A stretch of 64,000 nucleotides of DNA from Psychrobacter pygoscelis (GTDB lineage Bacteria; Pseudomonadota; Gammaproteobacteria; Pseudomonadales; Moraxellaceae): the NCBI RefSeq assembly GCF_004335015.1, contig NZ_RQRU01000001.1, positions 992,001 through 1,056,000 of the forward strand, read 5' to 3'. The translations under genes were made by a program, and so were the position numbers. The notes under the pieces are model-generated. The model made no database searches, was not told the DNA's origin, and saw only the letters and a list, made by a program, of their open reading frames with translations. Numbering within the stretch: the first letter of the stretch is position 1; each line of letters opens with the position of its first letter. Shown here one piece after another: positions 19,653 to 30,132 of this stretch.

Positions 19653-19787
19653 AGTGAAACCACATTTTTAATGAGTACGTTAAGCACGGACAGTGGCCTT
19701 CCTTCTTATACTTGTCGTTTAATCTAACCAATCATTTAAGGCCAATTTTGAACTAACTATCTAGATGAGTTTTTTTAGGCCAAAAAA

Positions 19788-19828
19788 TAACCCAATATCC
19801 AGCAACTAGGTTACTTAATATCGGGTTA
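19788..19828 (-). terminator. Probable terminator of valS
   Basis: TAACCCAATAT (19788-19798) pairs with ATATCGGGTTA (19818-19828) with one mismatch. On the minus strand this is followed by a TTATTTTTT run, about 45 bases beyond the valS stop codon. Confidence 0.65.
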
Positions 19829-19873
19829 ATAAACAATAGTTAATTCTACTGCACTCTGATTTAGGCTAGAAGC

Positions 19874-22816
19874 TTACAATGCCTTCAACTGCGCCATCTG
19901 CTCAGTCATCACTTTCAGCTGACCTTCTAGCTCCGCCAATTTCGCCTTTTCAGCATCCACCACTTCCGCAGGCGCTTTACTGACGAAGTTCTCATTATCA
20001 AGCTTACGTGCGATACCTTCTGCTTGCTTTTGTAGCTTTTCATGAGCTTTACCCAAGCGAGTCAGCTCAGCAGTAGGATCGATAAGACCTTTCATCGGTA
20101 CGAGGACACGCAGTTGACCGACCATGCTTGATGATGATAGTGGCACGTCATCGCCGTCTTTTAAGATAGTCAGACTTTCGACTTTGGCCAAGGCTTTAAA
20201 CTGGTTTTCGATGCGGGATAGACGCTCAACTTGCTCGCTAGTGATGTTCTCAAGCAGCACAGGCAAGCGTACGGCGTTACCGAGCTTCATCTCACCACGA
20301 ATGTTGCGCACGCCAGCGATCAGCTCTTGTAACCATGTCATGTCAGCCTCAATTTGCGCGTTAATCTGCGACTCATCGACTTGGGGGAACTTAGCGACGA
20401 CGATGCTATTGGTATCTTTACGACCCAATAGCGGCGCGATGGTCTGCCAAATCTGCTCGGTGATAAATGGCATGATAGGGTGGGTAAAGCGCAGCGCGGT
20501 CTCAAGCACATGCAGGAGCACGTAGCGAATTTGCGCCTTGCGCTCGTCAGAGACTGAGTCATCATTGAGGCTGGCTTTGGCAAGCTCAACGTACCAATCA
20601 CAGTACTCATTCCAGATAAACTCATAGATATCTTTACTGACCATATCCATGCGATATTGGGCAAAATGCTGATCGATATTAGCGATGGTTGAGTTTAGAC
20701 GGCTGACAATCCAGCGTTCAGGCAGCTCCCAAGCATCAGCGTTGGCCGTTTGATCGATAGCTAAGGCATTGCCTTCGCTATCGACACAGTTCATGAGCAC
20801 GAAACGACTGGCGTTCCAAATCTTATTACAGAAGTTGCGATAGCCCTCAACACGCTTCAAATCAAAATTGATATCGCGGCCCGTACTGGCTAAAGAGGTA
20901 AAGGTAAAGCGCAGCGCGTCAGTACCGAAAGCAGCAATGCCTTCTGGGAACTCTTTGCGAGTTTGCTTCTCAATTTTACTCGCATCTTTCGGGTTCATCA
21001 TATTGCTGGTGCGCTTATCGACCAGTGACTCAAGGTCGATACCGTCGATAAGATCGATAGGATCGAGCACATTACCCTTAGACTTGGACATCTTTTGTCC
21101 GTTACCATCGCGCACGAGGCCATGGACGTATACCGTTCTGAACGGAACTTGCGGCGTACCATCTTCGTCTTTGATGAAGTGCATGGTCAGCATAATCATG
21201 CGCGCAACCCAGAAAAAGACGATGTCAAAGCCAGTGACTAACACGCTAGTGGGGTGGAAAGTCTTTAATACCCGAGCATCATCAGACTCATCCGCCCAGC
21301 CAAGGGTACTGAACGTCCACAGTCCCGAACTAAACCACGTATCGAGGACATCATCATCTTGGCGCAGGCTAATATCGTCAGCGAGGTTGTACTTACTTCG
21401 CACTTCAGCTTCATCACGGGCGACGTAGATATTACCCTCTTCGTCATACCAAGCAGGGATACGATGCCCCCACCAAAGCTGACGGGAGATACACCAGTCT
21501 TGGATGTTGCGCATCCAGGCCATGTATTCGTTTTTGTACTGGGCAGGGACAAACTCAATACGACCATCTTCGACCGCTTCAATCGCAGGTTTGGCGAGTT
21601 TTTCGGTGGCGACATACCACTGATCAGTAAGCCACGGCTCGACGATGGTATTGCCACGCTCGGCACGCGGGGCTTTAAGGGCGTAGTCTTCGATATCTTC
21701 TAACCAGCCCTCGGTCTTAGCCTGCTCGACCAGCTGCTTACGCGCGGCAAAGCGCTCAACACCGGCATAGCCTTCTGGCGTCGTCTCAAGCTTTGGCTCA
21801 CGAGTTTGCAAGTCAGGGTAAACTTCCATCTCAGGGAGGATATGCGCGTGGGCGTCGAGGATGTTGATCAGTGGCAAGTCGTGACGGCGGCCCAGCTCAT
21901 AGTCATTAAAGTCATGGGCAGGGGTAATCTTCACGCAACCCGTACCAAAGTCACTCTCGACATAGTCATCAGCGACGATAGGCACTTCTCGGCCGGTGAT
22001 TGGCAAAGTGATGGTCTTACCCACTAGATGCGCATAACGCTCGTCTTTAGGATTGACGGCGACGGCGGTATCACCCAGTAAAGTCTCAGGACGTGTGGTG
22101 GCAACGACGAGATAGTCTTTGCCGTCTTGGGTCTTAACGGTCTTATCGGTAAAGTGATAACGGAAATGCCACAGCGAGCCTTTTTCGTCTTTATTCTCGA
22201 CCTCTAAGTCAGACAGCGCGGTTTGAAACTTGGGGTCCCAGTTGACCAAACGCTTACCACGGTAGATGAGACCATCGTTATAGAGTCGGACAAACACTTC
22301 TTTGACGGCGTTCGATAAGCCATCATCCATGGTGAAGCGCTCACGTGACCAGTCGACCGATGACCCTAGACGGCGAATCTGACGGGTGATATTGTCGCCT
22401 GACTCTTCTTTCCACTCCCAGACTTTGTCCACGAAGTCTTCGCGGCTCATGTCACGGCGCTTGATACCTTCAGCCTCTAGGCGGCGCTCGACGACCATTT
22501 GCGTGGCGATACCAGCGTGGTCAGTACCTGGCTGCCACAGGGTATTGTCACCTTGCATACGGTGATAGCGGGTCAGCGCATCCATAATGGCGTTGTTAAA
22601 GCCGTGACCCATGTGCAGGCTGCCGGTGACGTTCGGTGGTGGTAAGGCAATAGAGAACGACTTATCACTGTCAAATTTGGGCTGGAAATAGCCTTTTTCT
22701 TCCCAGCCTTGGTACATGCCTTGCTCGGTTTCGCTAGGGTTATAGGCGTTCTCCAACTGGCTTAGAGCGGCTTGGATAGATTGGGTAAGGTTGGTTTGGC
22801 TGTTTGTTTGGCTCAT
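19874..22816 (-). CDS. valS: Valyl-tRNA synthetase
   Basis: The product is 980 residues from the ATG at 22816; an ATG six codons upstream is possible. It is a class I aminoacyl-tRNA synthetase that charges tRNA-Val and edits mischarged Thr. The HIGH-type motif is in [14 protein letters not shown] near the N-terminus. The KMSKS loop is in [16 protein letters not shown] at about residue 570. The CP1 editing domain lies between them ([15 protein letters not shown]). The C-terminal coiled-coil arm is seen in the last ~65 residues. It is a housekeeping gene on its own transcript. Confidence 0.98.
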   Translation of the reverse strand: MSQTNSQTNLTQSIQAALSQLENAYNPSETEQGMYQGWEEKGYFQPKFDSDKSFSIALPPPNVTGSLHMGHGFNNAIMDALTRYHRMQGDNTLWQPGTDHAGIATQMVVERRLEAEGIKRRDMSREDFVDKVWEWKEESGDNITRQIRRLGSSVDWSRERFTMDDGLSNAVKEVFVRLYNDGLIYRGKRLVNWDPKFQTALSDLEVENKDEKGSLWHFRYHFTDKTVKTQDGKDYLVVATTRPETLLGDTAVAVNPKDERYAHLVGKTITLPITGREVPIVADDYVESDFGTGCVKITPAHDFNDYELGRRHDLPLINILDAHAHILPEMEVYPDLQTREPKLETTPEGYAGVERFAARKQLVEQAKTEGWLEDIEDYALKAPRAERGNTIVEPWLTDQWYVATEKLAKPAIEAVEDGRIEFVPAQYKNEYMAWMRNIQDWCISRQLWWGHRIPAWYDEEGNIYVARDEAEVRSKYNLADDISLRQDDDVLDTWFSSGLWTFSTLGWADESDDARVLKTFHPTSVLVTGFDIVFFWVARMIMLTMHFIKDEDGTPQVPFRTVYVHGLVRDGNGQKMSKSKGNVLDPIDLIDGIDLESLVDKRTSNMMNPKDASKIEKQTRKEFPEGIAAFGTDALRFTFTSLASTGRDINFDLKRVEGYRNFCNKIWNASRFVLMNCVDSEGNALAIDQTANADAWELPERWIVSRLNSTIANIDQHFAQYRMDMVSKDIYEFIWNEYCDWYVELAKASLNDDSVSDERKAQIRYVLLHVLETALRFTHPIMPFITEQIWQTIAPLLGRKDTNSIVVAKFPQVDESQINAQIEADMTWLQELIAGVRNIRGEMKLGNAVRLPVLLENITSEQVERLSRIENQFKALAKVESLTILKDGDDVPLSSSSMVGQLRVLVPMKGLIDPTAELTRLGKAHEKLQKQAEGIARKLDNENFVSKAPAEVVDAEKAKLAELEGQLKVMTEQMAQLKAL

Positions 22817-22919
22817 AGTTCGCTGTCTTATCAATTGAAATGATGAAAAAATGGGGACAAAGTATTAGATAAGTTGATTTTAACGTAGATGGGCAGATTT
22901 TGTTAGCTAGCAAGCTAAT

Positions 22920-23564
22920 TTAGTCGAACAGACTAGCGAAAATCGCTTCTATTTTGTGGTGGTTTCTAATCAGCCAATGTTGGCATAATTGGAAAAACTG
23001 CCTTTGCATTGTCAAGATAGTATCAGGGTCGTTATAGCCTTTAGCTATAAACCTTAAATCTACATTACCGCAAGCATCATCTAAACAATAAAGCAGATTT
23101 TTAATATCACTTATATCTTGTAAATAGCTACCTTCATTTAAAAACGATTCAAAGTGGTCATACGCACTAATTTTACTAAAGTCTAAAGCATCATAATCAT
23201 TAGGCTCGATGGCATAACAATTAATAATGAAATATGAATAAACCCATTTAGCTTATCCACTTGAAACAGTAGGAAAACCTAACTTTCTCCTGGCGTCTCG
23301 AAATGAGGTTTGCTTGCTACTGGGAAAGGGGTACAAAGGGTCATTGTCGATGATATCTAGCAAGTCATCATCATAATAACCGTGATTAAGCAGCCAATGA
23401 GCATAGGCTATGATCTGCTTATCACTAAACAAGCCAAGCTCTACGAGGCTGGCAGTCACGGCCCTCTCAATCTGCCAAGTGGTATAGTTTGTTAGCATTA
23501 GCATGATGCCTTTGAAGCGTTGAACTCTACAAACTTGAGATGTATAAAGCGCCTTATTAAACAA
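22920..23564 (-). pseudogene. Unknown small-protein gene interrupted by an in-frame TAA
   Basis: Two open stretches read in exactly the same frame and are separated only by a TAA at 23253-23255. The upstream part (23256-23564) contains TTWQIERAVTASLVELGLF and HWLLNHGYYDDDLLDIID. It runs to FPTVSSG, stop, and then continues AKWVYSYFIINCYAIEP through DDACGNVDLRF to the final TAA at 22920. The downstream ~110 codons have no start codon of their own near the beginning. Together they would make one protein of about 190-215 residues, depending on the start. No family was recognised; size and composition are reminiscent of immunity-type accessory proteins (weak inference). A nonsense mutation or a sequencing error are the two explanations. 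Confidence 0.72.
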
Positions 23565-23661
23565 TTAATAACAGCAATCCTGTCAAAACTCAATAGGCCA
23601 AAAAAAACAAATACCCTATGATATCAAGCAAGATGCATTAGAAATAAACAGCGAGCCTACC

Positions 23662-24660
23662 GTGACCCAAGACAATCGTCCTACGCCAACTCACCCAGAC
23701 CCTGATTCACACCTAAGCCCGGACGATAATTCTAATAAACCACAGTCAGAGACTACCCTACAGCTCAAAGACGAAGACTTCTCGGATAAGTTAAGCGAGG
23801 AAGATAAAGAAACCATTAAAAAGGTCGCAGAGGATGACAATCTAAGCAAACCCAAAAGCTACGCCAGTATCTTGGTCGAGCAAGTCTTTGATGCCAAAGA
23901 AACCTTTAATCGCTCGCTTGGCTCATTATTTACCAGCGCCTTTACCGCAGGGATTGAGATTGGCATTAGCCTATTTGTCATCTTTACCGCCTACGCGCTA
24001 TTAAGTGATATTTTTAGTGTTCAGGACAATCACTACGCCTTGGTCTTAGCCTCCTTACTATATCCCATTGGCTTTATCGTCGTCGTTATCGGGCAATCTT
24101 TACTGTTCACTGAGCAAACTTCCCTGCTTAGCTTACCGGTACTCAATAAAATCGAACCCGTCAGTAAGCTGCTTAGGCTTTGGGGCATCGTTATCGCGGG
24201 CAATCTGGTAGGAGGGTGTTTATTTGCGCTAGTGATTATTGGTTTGGGGCTACAAATGGGATTGTACCGAACGGAGCAAATTGACCACTACGCGCAGCAT
24301 GTTTTGGACTTTAAATGGTGGGTAATGCTTGGCAGCGCCATAATGGCTGGTTGGCTCATGGGGGTTGCCGCATGGCTCGTGACGTCATCACGCGATACAA
24401 TTAGCCGTATCATTTTGGTGACCCTCATTACCGGTAGTATTGGTTTTTTAGGGTTGCACCACAGTATTGTAGGCAATATTGAGATATTTTCGGCGCTGAT
24501 CTACGGTCATGGCGTCGATGTGATGACTTACTTAGAATTTTTGCTAATTGTATTGTTGGGCAATACCATAGGCGGCGTGGTGTTCGTCGCAGTCCTAAAA
24601 AATCGCACCTTTTTGTATGATATCGAAAAGCTAAAAGAAGATGCTCACAATATTAGGTAG
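23662..24660 (+). CDS. Formate/nitrite transporter (FNT)-family channel, YfdC-like
   Basis: The product is 332 residues from a GTG start. The first ~85 residues are acidic and disordered. Six membrane helices follow. The order GSLFTSAFTAGIEIGISLFV, then a conserved-position IAGNLVGGCLFA and LEFLLIVLLGNTIGGVVFVA, matches the FNT/aquaporin-like fold as in E. coli YfdC. FNT channels conduct small monovalent anions such as formate or nitrite. The YfdC branch has no proven substrate. It converges with the next gene, the stop codons being only about 10 bases apart. Confidence 0.85.
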   Translation: MTQDNRPTPTHPDPDSHLSPDDNSNKPQSETTLQLKDEDFSDKLSEEDKETIKKVAEDDNLSKPKSYASILVEQVFDAKETFNRSLGSLFTSAFTAGIEIGISLFVIFTAYALLSDIFSVQDNHYALVLASLLYPIGFIVVVIGQSLLFTEQTSLLSLPVLNKIEPVSKLLRLWGIVIAGNLVGGCLFALVIIGLGLQMGLYRTEQIDHYAQHVLDFKWWVMLGSAIMAGWLMGVAAWLVTSSRDTISRIILVTLITGSIGFLGLHHSIVGNIEIFSALIYGHGVDVMTYLEFLLIVLLGNTIGGVVFVAVLKNRTFLYDIEKLKEDAHNIR

Positions 24661-24669
24661 CTGATATTA

Positions 24670-25242
24670 CTATCTAAGCTTAAAGGAAGGCTGATTTAGA
24701 CCGTTATCAAGTCGCTCATAAGTGGTGACTGCAGGTGAGCCCACCGCTGTACTGGGTAATGGTGGTGGCACTTTGGGATTGTTCACTGTATAGACAGCTG
24801 TACCATAAGCGATCGCTTCGACCATACTACCAGCTTGGTTAATACTAGTCACTTCAAGGCGCACGCCGTAGATTTGATTATAGCCTTGATACTGCGCTTG
24901 CAGCTTCATTCGCACTAATGCTTCGCGGCGGGCGCGGTCTAGCAAGGTCTCATAAGTCGTCAGGTTTCTACCCAGTAGATTAAAGAGTGCGGCGACAATC
25001 ATCTTAAAGTAATCTTGGGCGATGACGACGCTGCCAATGACTAGCTCGCCGTGGGTATGATCCGCCAGCTCAGGTCGATAAAAGCGCTCGCTTGAGACGA
25101 TGATGTGACCCAATACCTTTTCAGACTGGGCCAATTCTTTTAGATGTGCACGCTCATGACGACGGCCGAAGAACCAACCCACCGCAAATAAGATAATAAA
25201 TACTGCATTATTTTTTATAAAGTCTAAGATGATATCCAACAC
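24670..25242 (-). CDS. Membrane-anchored YbjQ/DUF74-family protein
   Basis: The product is 190 residues. The start is a GTG at 25242 (a TTG follows directly), with a very strong AAAGGAGG site. Residues ~8-28 form one membrane helix. A YbjQ-like (DUF74) domain then covers about 45-155, recognisable by SSERFYRPELADHTHGELVIGSVV-type and RREALVRMKLQAQ-type segments and the AIAYGTAVYTV ending. The last ~35 residues are proline-rich. It lies 33 bases behind a second, shorter YbjQ gene and is probably co-transcribed. The family is annotated as heavy-metal-binding on structural grounds only. Confidence 0.82.
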   Translation of the reverse strand: MLDIILDFIKNNAVFIILFAVGWFFGRRHERAHLKELAQSEKVLGHIIVSSERFYRPELADHTHGELVIGSVVIAQDYFKMIVAALFNLLGRNLTTYETLLDRARREALVRMKLQAQYQGYNQIYGVRLEVTSINQAGSMVEAIAYGTAVYTVNNPKVPPPLPSTAVGSPAVTTYERLDNGLNQPSFKLR

Positions 25243-25275
25243 TACCGCCTCCTTTAGCGCGCACCAACCACGTGC

Positions 25276-25650
25276 TTATCCTAATGGCGGCGGCTGAATG
25301 TGGGCGGTATTAGTATCGCTATTATAAGCTTGAATAGGCTCAGCTTTAACGGCTGTTCCATAGACGAATAGCTCGGACGCACCCTGCGCGATACTGGATG
25401 TCGAAAAGCGAATACCGACGATAGCGTCTGCCCCTAGAGCCTGCGCCTTGACCACCATCCGCTCTATCGCTTCTTGCCGCGACTCTTCAAGTAGCTCGGT
25501 ATAGGCGGTCAGCTCTCCGCCTATGAGGTTTTTGAAGCTGGCAAAGAGATCTTTGCCCACATGCTTGGAGCGTACTGTGCTGCCGTAGACTACATCGAGT
25601 CGCTCGGTGATATGATAATTAGGCAGGTGCTCGAGATTAGAGAGTTGCAT
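25276..25650 (-). CDS. YbjQ/UPF0145 (DUF74) family protein
   Basis: The product is 124 residues, with the single domain typical of UPF0145. The phrases YHITERLDVVYGSTVRSKHV, LIGGELTAYTELLEESRQEA and ALGADAIVGIRFSTS are diagnostic. Proteins of this fold form pentamers and are labelled putative heavy-metal-binding, without firm function. It is the upstream partner of a membrane-anchored paralogue at 24670-25242. Confidence 0.93.
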   Translation of the reverse strand: MQLSNLEHLPNYHITERLDVVYGSTVRSKHVGKDLFASFKNLIGGELTAYTELLEESRQEAIERMVVKAQALGADAIVGIRFSTSSIAQGASELFVYGTAVKAEPIQAYNSDTNTAHIQPPPLG

Positions 25651-25777
25651 AAGAAAACGCTTCTACTAAGATAAGGATAGAGATGAATAGCTTTATCTTA
25701 TACTAATTGGCACTATTTGGCACCTTATCAAAATCTATTGCAGTGTAATTAAAACGCTATTTGATTACCTCTCCAAC

Positions 25778-26575
25778 CTATTCAAAATTCAATACCTGCC
25801 AGCCCCGCGTCTGCGCCAGTGCTTTTAATTTATCATCAGGATTGACGGTGATCGCATCGGTGACGGTCTCAAGCAGAGGCGCATCGTTAATCGAGTCGCT
25901 ATAAAAGTAGCTGCGCCCATAGTCACTTAACTCGCGGCCTTGATTATCAAGCCACTGCTCAAGCCTCACTTGCTTGCCCGCGCCAAAGCTTGGTGTACCG
26001 ATATGCTTGCCTGTGAAGTTGCTGTTAGCATTATTTGCATTATCAGTATTGTCAGGCTTGCTACGCTCTAGTTGCACCCCAATTATTTCTGAGACGCCCA
26101 GAGCGCGGCAGACAGGCTCAATCAAAAACTCATTGGTCGCAGAGATAATCAGCAGCGTATCTCCTGCTTGCCTGTGCGCTTCAACAAGCTCTCGGCCTTG
26201 CGGATATAGCTTAGGCGCTACCTGAGTCTTAAAACAATCATCACGGTAGCGGCATAGCGTTTGATAGTCGAAGCGAGCAAAGGGGGTAAACATATGCGCC
26301 ATATAGGCGGTAAAGTCCAAGCTGCCTGCCTTATAATCCGCAAAGAATTTATCACGTTGGCTGATAAAGCTATCGTCGACTAGGCCACGCTCATAGAGAT
26401 AGTCCGTCCAGATCATATTGGAGTCGCCACCGAGCAAAGTATGATCCAGATCAAATATGGCTAAATCCCCAACTACTTTTGCTGATTCTGAAGCTAATTC
26501 TGTATTGTTGGCCCTATTAGAAGCTGGTTGATTGTCTTGATTGCGATAATCATTAGAGCCTGATAACAAAGTCAT
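25778..26575 (-). CDS. HAD-IB (SerB/PSPase-like) phosphatase, last gene of the ugp operon
   Basis: The product is 265 residues. The catalytic motif [10 protein letters not shown] (D42 and D44) opens the HAD fold. [21 protein letters not shown] is motif II. The later [20 protein letters not shown] is motif III. It belongs to the HAD-IB subfamily of small-molecule phosphatases. Its ATG overlaps the ugpC stop codon (ATGA), so translation is coupled. In E. coli the ugp operon ends with the phosphodiesterase UgpQ. Here a phosphatase holds that place, and it may act on an imported phosphoester (inference). The first ~35 residues are unconserved. Confidence 0.86.
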   Translation of the reverse strand: MTLLSGSNDYRNQDNQPASNRANNTELASESAKVVGDLAIFDLDHTLLGGDSNMIWTDYLYERGLVDDSFISQRDKFFADYKAGSLDFTAYMAHMFTPFARFDYQTLCRYRDDCFKTQVAPKLYPQGRELVEAHRQAGDTLLIISATNEFLIEPVCRALGVSEIIGVQLERSKPDNTDNANNANSNFTGKHIGTPSFGAGKQVRLEQWLDNQGRELSDYGRSYFYSDSINDAPLLETVTDAITVNPDDKLKALAQTRGWQVLNFE

Positions 26576-27783
26576 ACGCTTGCCTCTTGAGGGGTGGTTA
26601 CTAATTTTAAATGGGTCATCGATTGCGAGTCCGTCGCCAGATTAGCATAAGTTGCTAAATTTTTGCCCGTCTCTTTATCGAACCAATAAATTGCAGCGTC
26701 ATCAAAGCCTACGCAGCAGCTGTCACCTACCCTATAACTGGCGGCTACTTCATCGCTGGCGCAGCGCAGAATGATGGTTTGAGACTGAAGCGTCAGATAC
26801 ATAAGCACCTCCGCGCCGAGCAACTCTTTCATCTCAATTTGCGCGGTAAATCGAACTTGCTTGGACGGTTGGGGCGCTGAATTATCTTCAGCAATTAAGT
26901 GCAACTGCTCAGGGCGGACACCTAGCCAAACAGGACTATTCATCGCCACTTGATGGGTATTGGCAGAGTGTAATAATGCAGAGGCGTTATCTAGCACCAG
27001 CGGCGTATTTTGGCCCTCGAGCATTACCTCGTCTGCGGTATTTAGGGTGACTGGCAATAGGTTCATCGGCGGCGAGCCAATAAACTCGGCGACAAAAGTA
27101 GTCGCGGGTTGATTGTAGATCTCATCGGGCGTGCCCACTTGCTCGACGTTACCTCCATTTAAGATGACAATTCGCTGCGCCAAAGTCATAGCCTCGACTT
27201 GGTCGTGGGTCACGTATAGGCTAGTAATGCCCAGGCGCTTATGAATCGACTGCATCTCAAGGCGCATCTGCACCCGCAGCTTAGCATCTAGGTTCGACAA
27301 TGGCTCATCGAATAAGAATAACTTGGGCTGACGCACAATGGCGCGCCCCATAGCGACGCGCTGACGCTGACCACCAGAGAGCTGCTTGGGCTTTCGCTCT
27401 AGCAGATGGTCAAGCCCCAAAATCTCAGCCGTCTGCTCGACACGCTCACGAATCTCGGCATTGTCCATTTTACGAATCTTAAGCCCATAAGCCATATTGT
27501 CAAAGACCGTCATGTGTGGATACAGTGCGTAGTTTTGAAACACCATAGCGATATCTCGCTCACTTGGTGACAAGTCATTGACGCGCTTGCCCTCAAGGAC
27601 TAAGTCGCCACCGGTTATCGACTCTAGCCCTGCGACCATGCGCAGCAAGGTGGACTTGCCGCAGCCGGATGGCCCGACAATGACCACAAATTCGCCAGAA
27701 TCAATACTGAGGTCAGCAGCTTTGATAGCTTGGTAGCCGTTGGGATAAGTTTTACTAAGGTTGTTTAATTCAAGAGTTGCCAT
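26572..27783 (-). CDS. ugpC: sn-glycerol-3-phosphate-type ABC transporter ATP-binding protein
   Basis: The product is 403 residues. Walker A is GPSGCGKST (37-45), the ABC signature is LSGGQRQR, and Walker B is [13 protein letters not shown]. The C-terminal third is the TOBE/MalK-type regulatory domain ([14 protein letters not shown]). UgpC/MalK-class ATPases energise import of sugars, glycerol-3-phosphate or glycerophosphodiesters. The flanking ugpE, ugpA and ugpB homologues support this assignment, but a different sugar or phosphodiester cannot be excluded. Confidence 0.92.
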   Translation of the reverse strand: MATLELNNLSKTYPNGYQAIKAADLSIDSGEFVVIVGPSGCGKSTLLRMVAGLESITGGDLVLEGKRVNDLSPSERDIAMVFQNYALYPHMTVFDNMAYGLKIRKMDNAEIRERVEQTAEILGLDHLLERKPKQLSGGQRQRVAMGRAIVRQPKLFLFDEPLSNLDAKLRVQMRLEMQSIHKRLGITSLYVTHDQVEAMTLAQRIVILNGGNVEQVGTPDEIYNQPATTFVAEFIGSPPMNLLPVTLNTADEVMLEGQNTPLVLDNASALLHSANTHQVAMNSPVWLGVRPEQLHLIAEDNSAPQPSKQVRFTAQIEMKELLGAEVLMYLTLQSQTIILRCASDEVAASYRVGDSCCVGFDDAAIYWFDKETGKNLATYANLATDSQSMTHLKLVTTPQEASV

Positions 27784-27872
27784 AGTTGTCTTTTCAATTA
27801 TTGTATTTAATAAAAGGAATTTTTTTATTACCTATCTTTGTCTTACAATTCTTTGTTCTACATGCCTCTGTC

Positions 27873-28721
27873 TTACTTGTCCCCATCGACTAGGCCTTTG
27901 ACAAACCATTTTTGCATACCGATGACCACGATACAGGGCGGAATCATCGCCAAAATAGTGGTCGCCATTACCACACCCCAATCTGCCGTGCCATCATTGG
28001 ACCCCATCATGGCACTGATACCAATCACGATTGTGGTCATCGACTCGGTGGTCTTCATCACTAGCGGCCATAAATATTGGTTCCAACCGTAGGTAAACTG
28101 AATGACAAACAGCGCAGCAATGCTGGTCTTGGACAGTGGCAGCAAAATGTCAAAAAAGAAACGCATGGGTCCAGCGCCATCGACCATCGCCGCCTCAACC
28201 AGCTCATCAGGCACAGTCATAAAAAACTGCCGGAACAAAAAGGTCGCCGTTGCAGACGCCGTTAAAGGCAAGATAAGCCCAGCGTAGGTATTGGTGAGAT
28301 GCAAGCCCGCGACGACCGCAAAGGTAGGGGAAATTCGCACCTCGACAGGCAGCATCAAGGTCACGAATATCAGCCCAAAACACAAACCACGAAACGGAAA
28401 TCTGAAAAATACTACCGCAAAGGCCGCGAGCAATGACAAGATAATTTTTCCTACCGCAATGCCCATCGCCACCACAAAGCTGACCCACAGCATTCGTGAT
28501 ACCGTGGCCCTACCCGCATCAGACTCAAATAATGCGCGGCGATAATTGTCAATCATCTCATTGCCCGGCAAGAGCGACATCGGCGCTTGCGAGATATCAG
28601 ACGAGGTCTGTGTGGAGGCAATAAAGGTGATAAATAGCGGAAATACCACCAGCGCTACGCCCAAAAACAGCACCAAATGGCTGCTGATTTGCGCCCCTCT
28701 ACTGCGATTTAACATACTCAT
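27873..28721 (-). CDS. ugpE: ABC transporter permease UgpE
   Basis: The product is 282 residues with six membrane helices. It is of the carbohydrate CUT1 permease class. The EAA loop is seen as ELVEAAMVDGAGPMRFFFDI followed by LPLSKTSI. The final loop FVKGLVDGDK is close to the MalG/UgpE ending -KGLTAGAVKG. It forms the membrane channel with UgpA. It lies 89 bases upstream of ugpC and is transcribed with it. Confidence 0.92.
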   Translation of the reverse strand: MSMLNRSRGAQISSHLVLFLGVALVVFPLFITFIASTQTSSDISQAPMSLLPGNEMIDNYRRALFESDAGRATVSRMLWVSFVVAMGIAVGKIILSLLAAFAVVFFRFPFRGLCFGLIFVTLMLPVEVRISPTFAVVAGLHLTNTYAGLILPLTASATATFLFRQFFMTVPDELVEAAMVDGAGPMRFFFDILLPLSKTSIAALFVIQFTYGWNQYLWPLVMKTTESMTTIVIGISAMMGSNDGTADWGVVMATTILAMIPPCIVVIGMQKWFVKGLVDGDK

Positions 28722-29074
28722 AATGCGCTTACCTTAAAATACTGATTGACCATTCTTTTTATTCATTCAGGCGGTCTAGGCTTTAGTACCATTTCGCCCT
28801 GTCTGCCCTTGGATAAAAGATAAAGGATAAGTTCCATCTCCTTCTTCACCCTAAGGCAGAGCAACTGTTCTATATGTCAGCTTAGCTGGAGCGGTCACAA
28901 AATCTGGCAATGACTACAGCGAACTGACCCCTGCCAACCAATGCTACCCACCCTGTTATGAAAACGAGTCCGCTTCCTTTCTCGATAAAAGGGAGGGCCT
29001 GGGGGTTTAAAGACCCTGATAAAAGCGATTAAATTGAAACCGTTACCGCTTTACCCTCTATTAATGACTTCAAA
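28722..29074. other. 353-base gap inside the ugp operon
   Basis: An unusually long spacer between ugpA and ugpE, whose homologues in other bacteria are usually adjacent. No open frame, terminator with a U-tract or repeat was recognised in it. It may contain a processing site, a second promoter or remains of a lost gene. Confidence 0.4.
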
Positions 29075-29956
29075 CTAATAATGGATTTGCTTTTCGATAA
29101 ATTTAAATTGCACTACCGTCAGGACAATAATGACCCCCATCAAGATGACAGATTGCGCGCCTGATGAGCCATAATCATAAGACTGAAACGCCGTCTTATA
29201 GACCTTGTAAACGAGCGTCGTCGTGCCTACCCCTGGGCCACCTTGCGTCGTGACATCAATAATGGCGAAGGTTTCAAAGAACGCATAAACCACGTTAATA
29301 ATTAATAAAAAGAACGTCGTCGGCGCTAATAGAGGGAATATCACATCTTTAAAGCGTCGCCACGCCCCTGCCCCATCGATAGCTGCGGCTTCGATTAAGG
29401 ATGGCGGGACGGACTGAAGACCGGCGACGAAAAATAAGAAGTTATAGGAGATTTGGTTCCAGACTGCGGCAACGATAACCAAGGTCATGGCATCGCTGGC
29501 ATCGAGTCTGGGGTTCCAATCGATACCGAGCTGACGCAACCAGACACTAATAATGCCGACGGAGGGCGACAGCAAAAAGGCAAACAAGGTACCGATGACC
29601 GCTGGCGCGACCGCATAAGGAATGATTAAGATGGTTCGGTAAAAGGTCGCGCCACGAATGACCCTATCGGCCATGACGGCCAGCAGTAATGACAGTCCCA
29701 TACCGATGACCGTGACCCCGACGGCGAATATCGCTGTCACCCCGGTGGCTTCGTAATAATTACTGTTGGCAAAAAGCGCGGCGTAGTTTTCTAAGCCCAC
29801 AAAGCTTTTGCTACCGCCAAAGGCTTTTTCGCGAAAAAAAGACGCATAGATGCTCTGCCCTGCTGGCCAAAAAAAGAACACCGCAGTAATAAGCAGTTGC
29901 GGCAATAATAAAAAATAAGGCAGAACAGGATGGTTAAAAGTGACTTGTCGACTCAT
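29075..29956 (-). CDS. ugpA: ABC transporter permease UgpA
   Basis: The product is 293 residues with six membrane helices of the CUT1 class. The EAA motif appears as SLIEAAAIDGAGAWRRFKDV followed by IFPLLAPTTF. FFWPAGQSIYASFFREKAFG near the N-terminus is also characteristic of UgpA. It pairs with UgpE. It lies downstream of ugpB after 176 bases. Confidence 0.93.
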   Translation of the reverse strand: MSRQVTFNHPVLPYFLLLPQLLITAVFFFWPAGQSIYASFFREKAFGGSKSFVGLENYAALFANSNYYEATGVTAIFAVGVTVIGMGLSLLLAVMADRVIRGATFYRTILIIPYAVAPAVIGTLFAFLLSPSVGIISVWLRQLGIDWNPRLDASDAMTLVIVAAVWNQISYNFLFFVAGLQSVPPSLIEAAAIDGAGAWRRFKDVIFPLLAPTTFFLLIINVVYAFFETFAIIDVTTQGGPGVGTTTLVYKVYKTAFQSYDYGSSGAQSVILMGVIIVLTVVQFKFIEKQIHY

Positions 29957-30132
29957 GAAGATGGCTCAATCGATTGTTCGTAATGTATCGTTATTATTCG
30001 CAATGCGCCGCCAACAAAAACGCCCTTAAGCAGTTAAGGACGTTTAAATTTTCAGACATTACACCAACCTAGGTGGCGACGCTTGGTGGTCAGCGCATTA
30101 ATCGTTTTTCTTACTTATTAACGCTAACTTTT

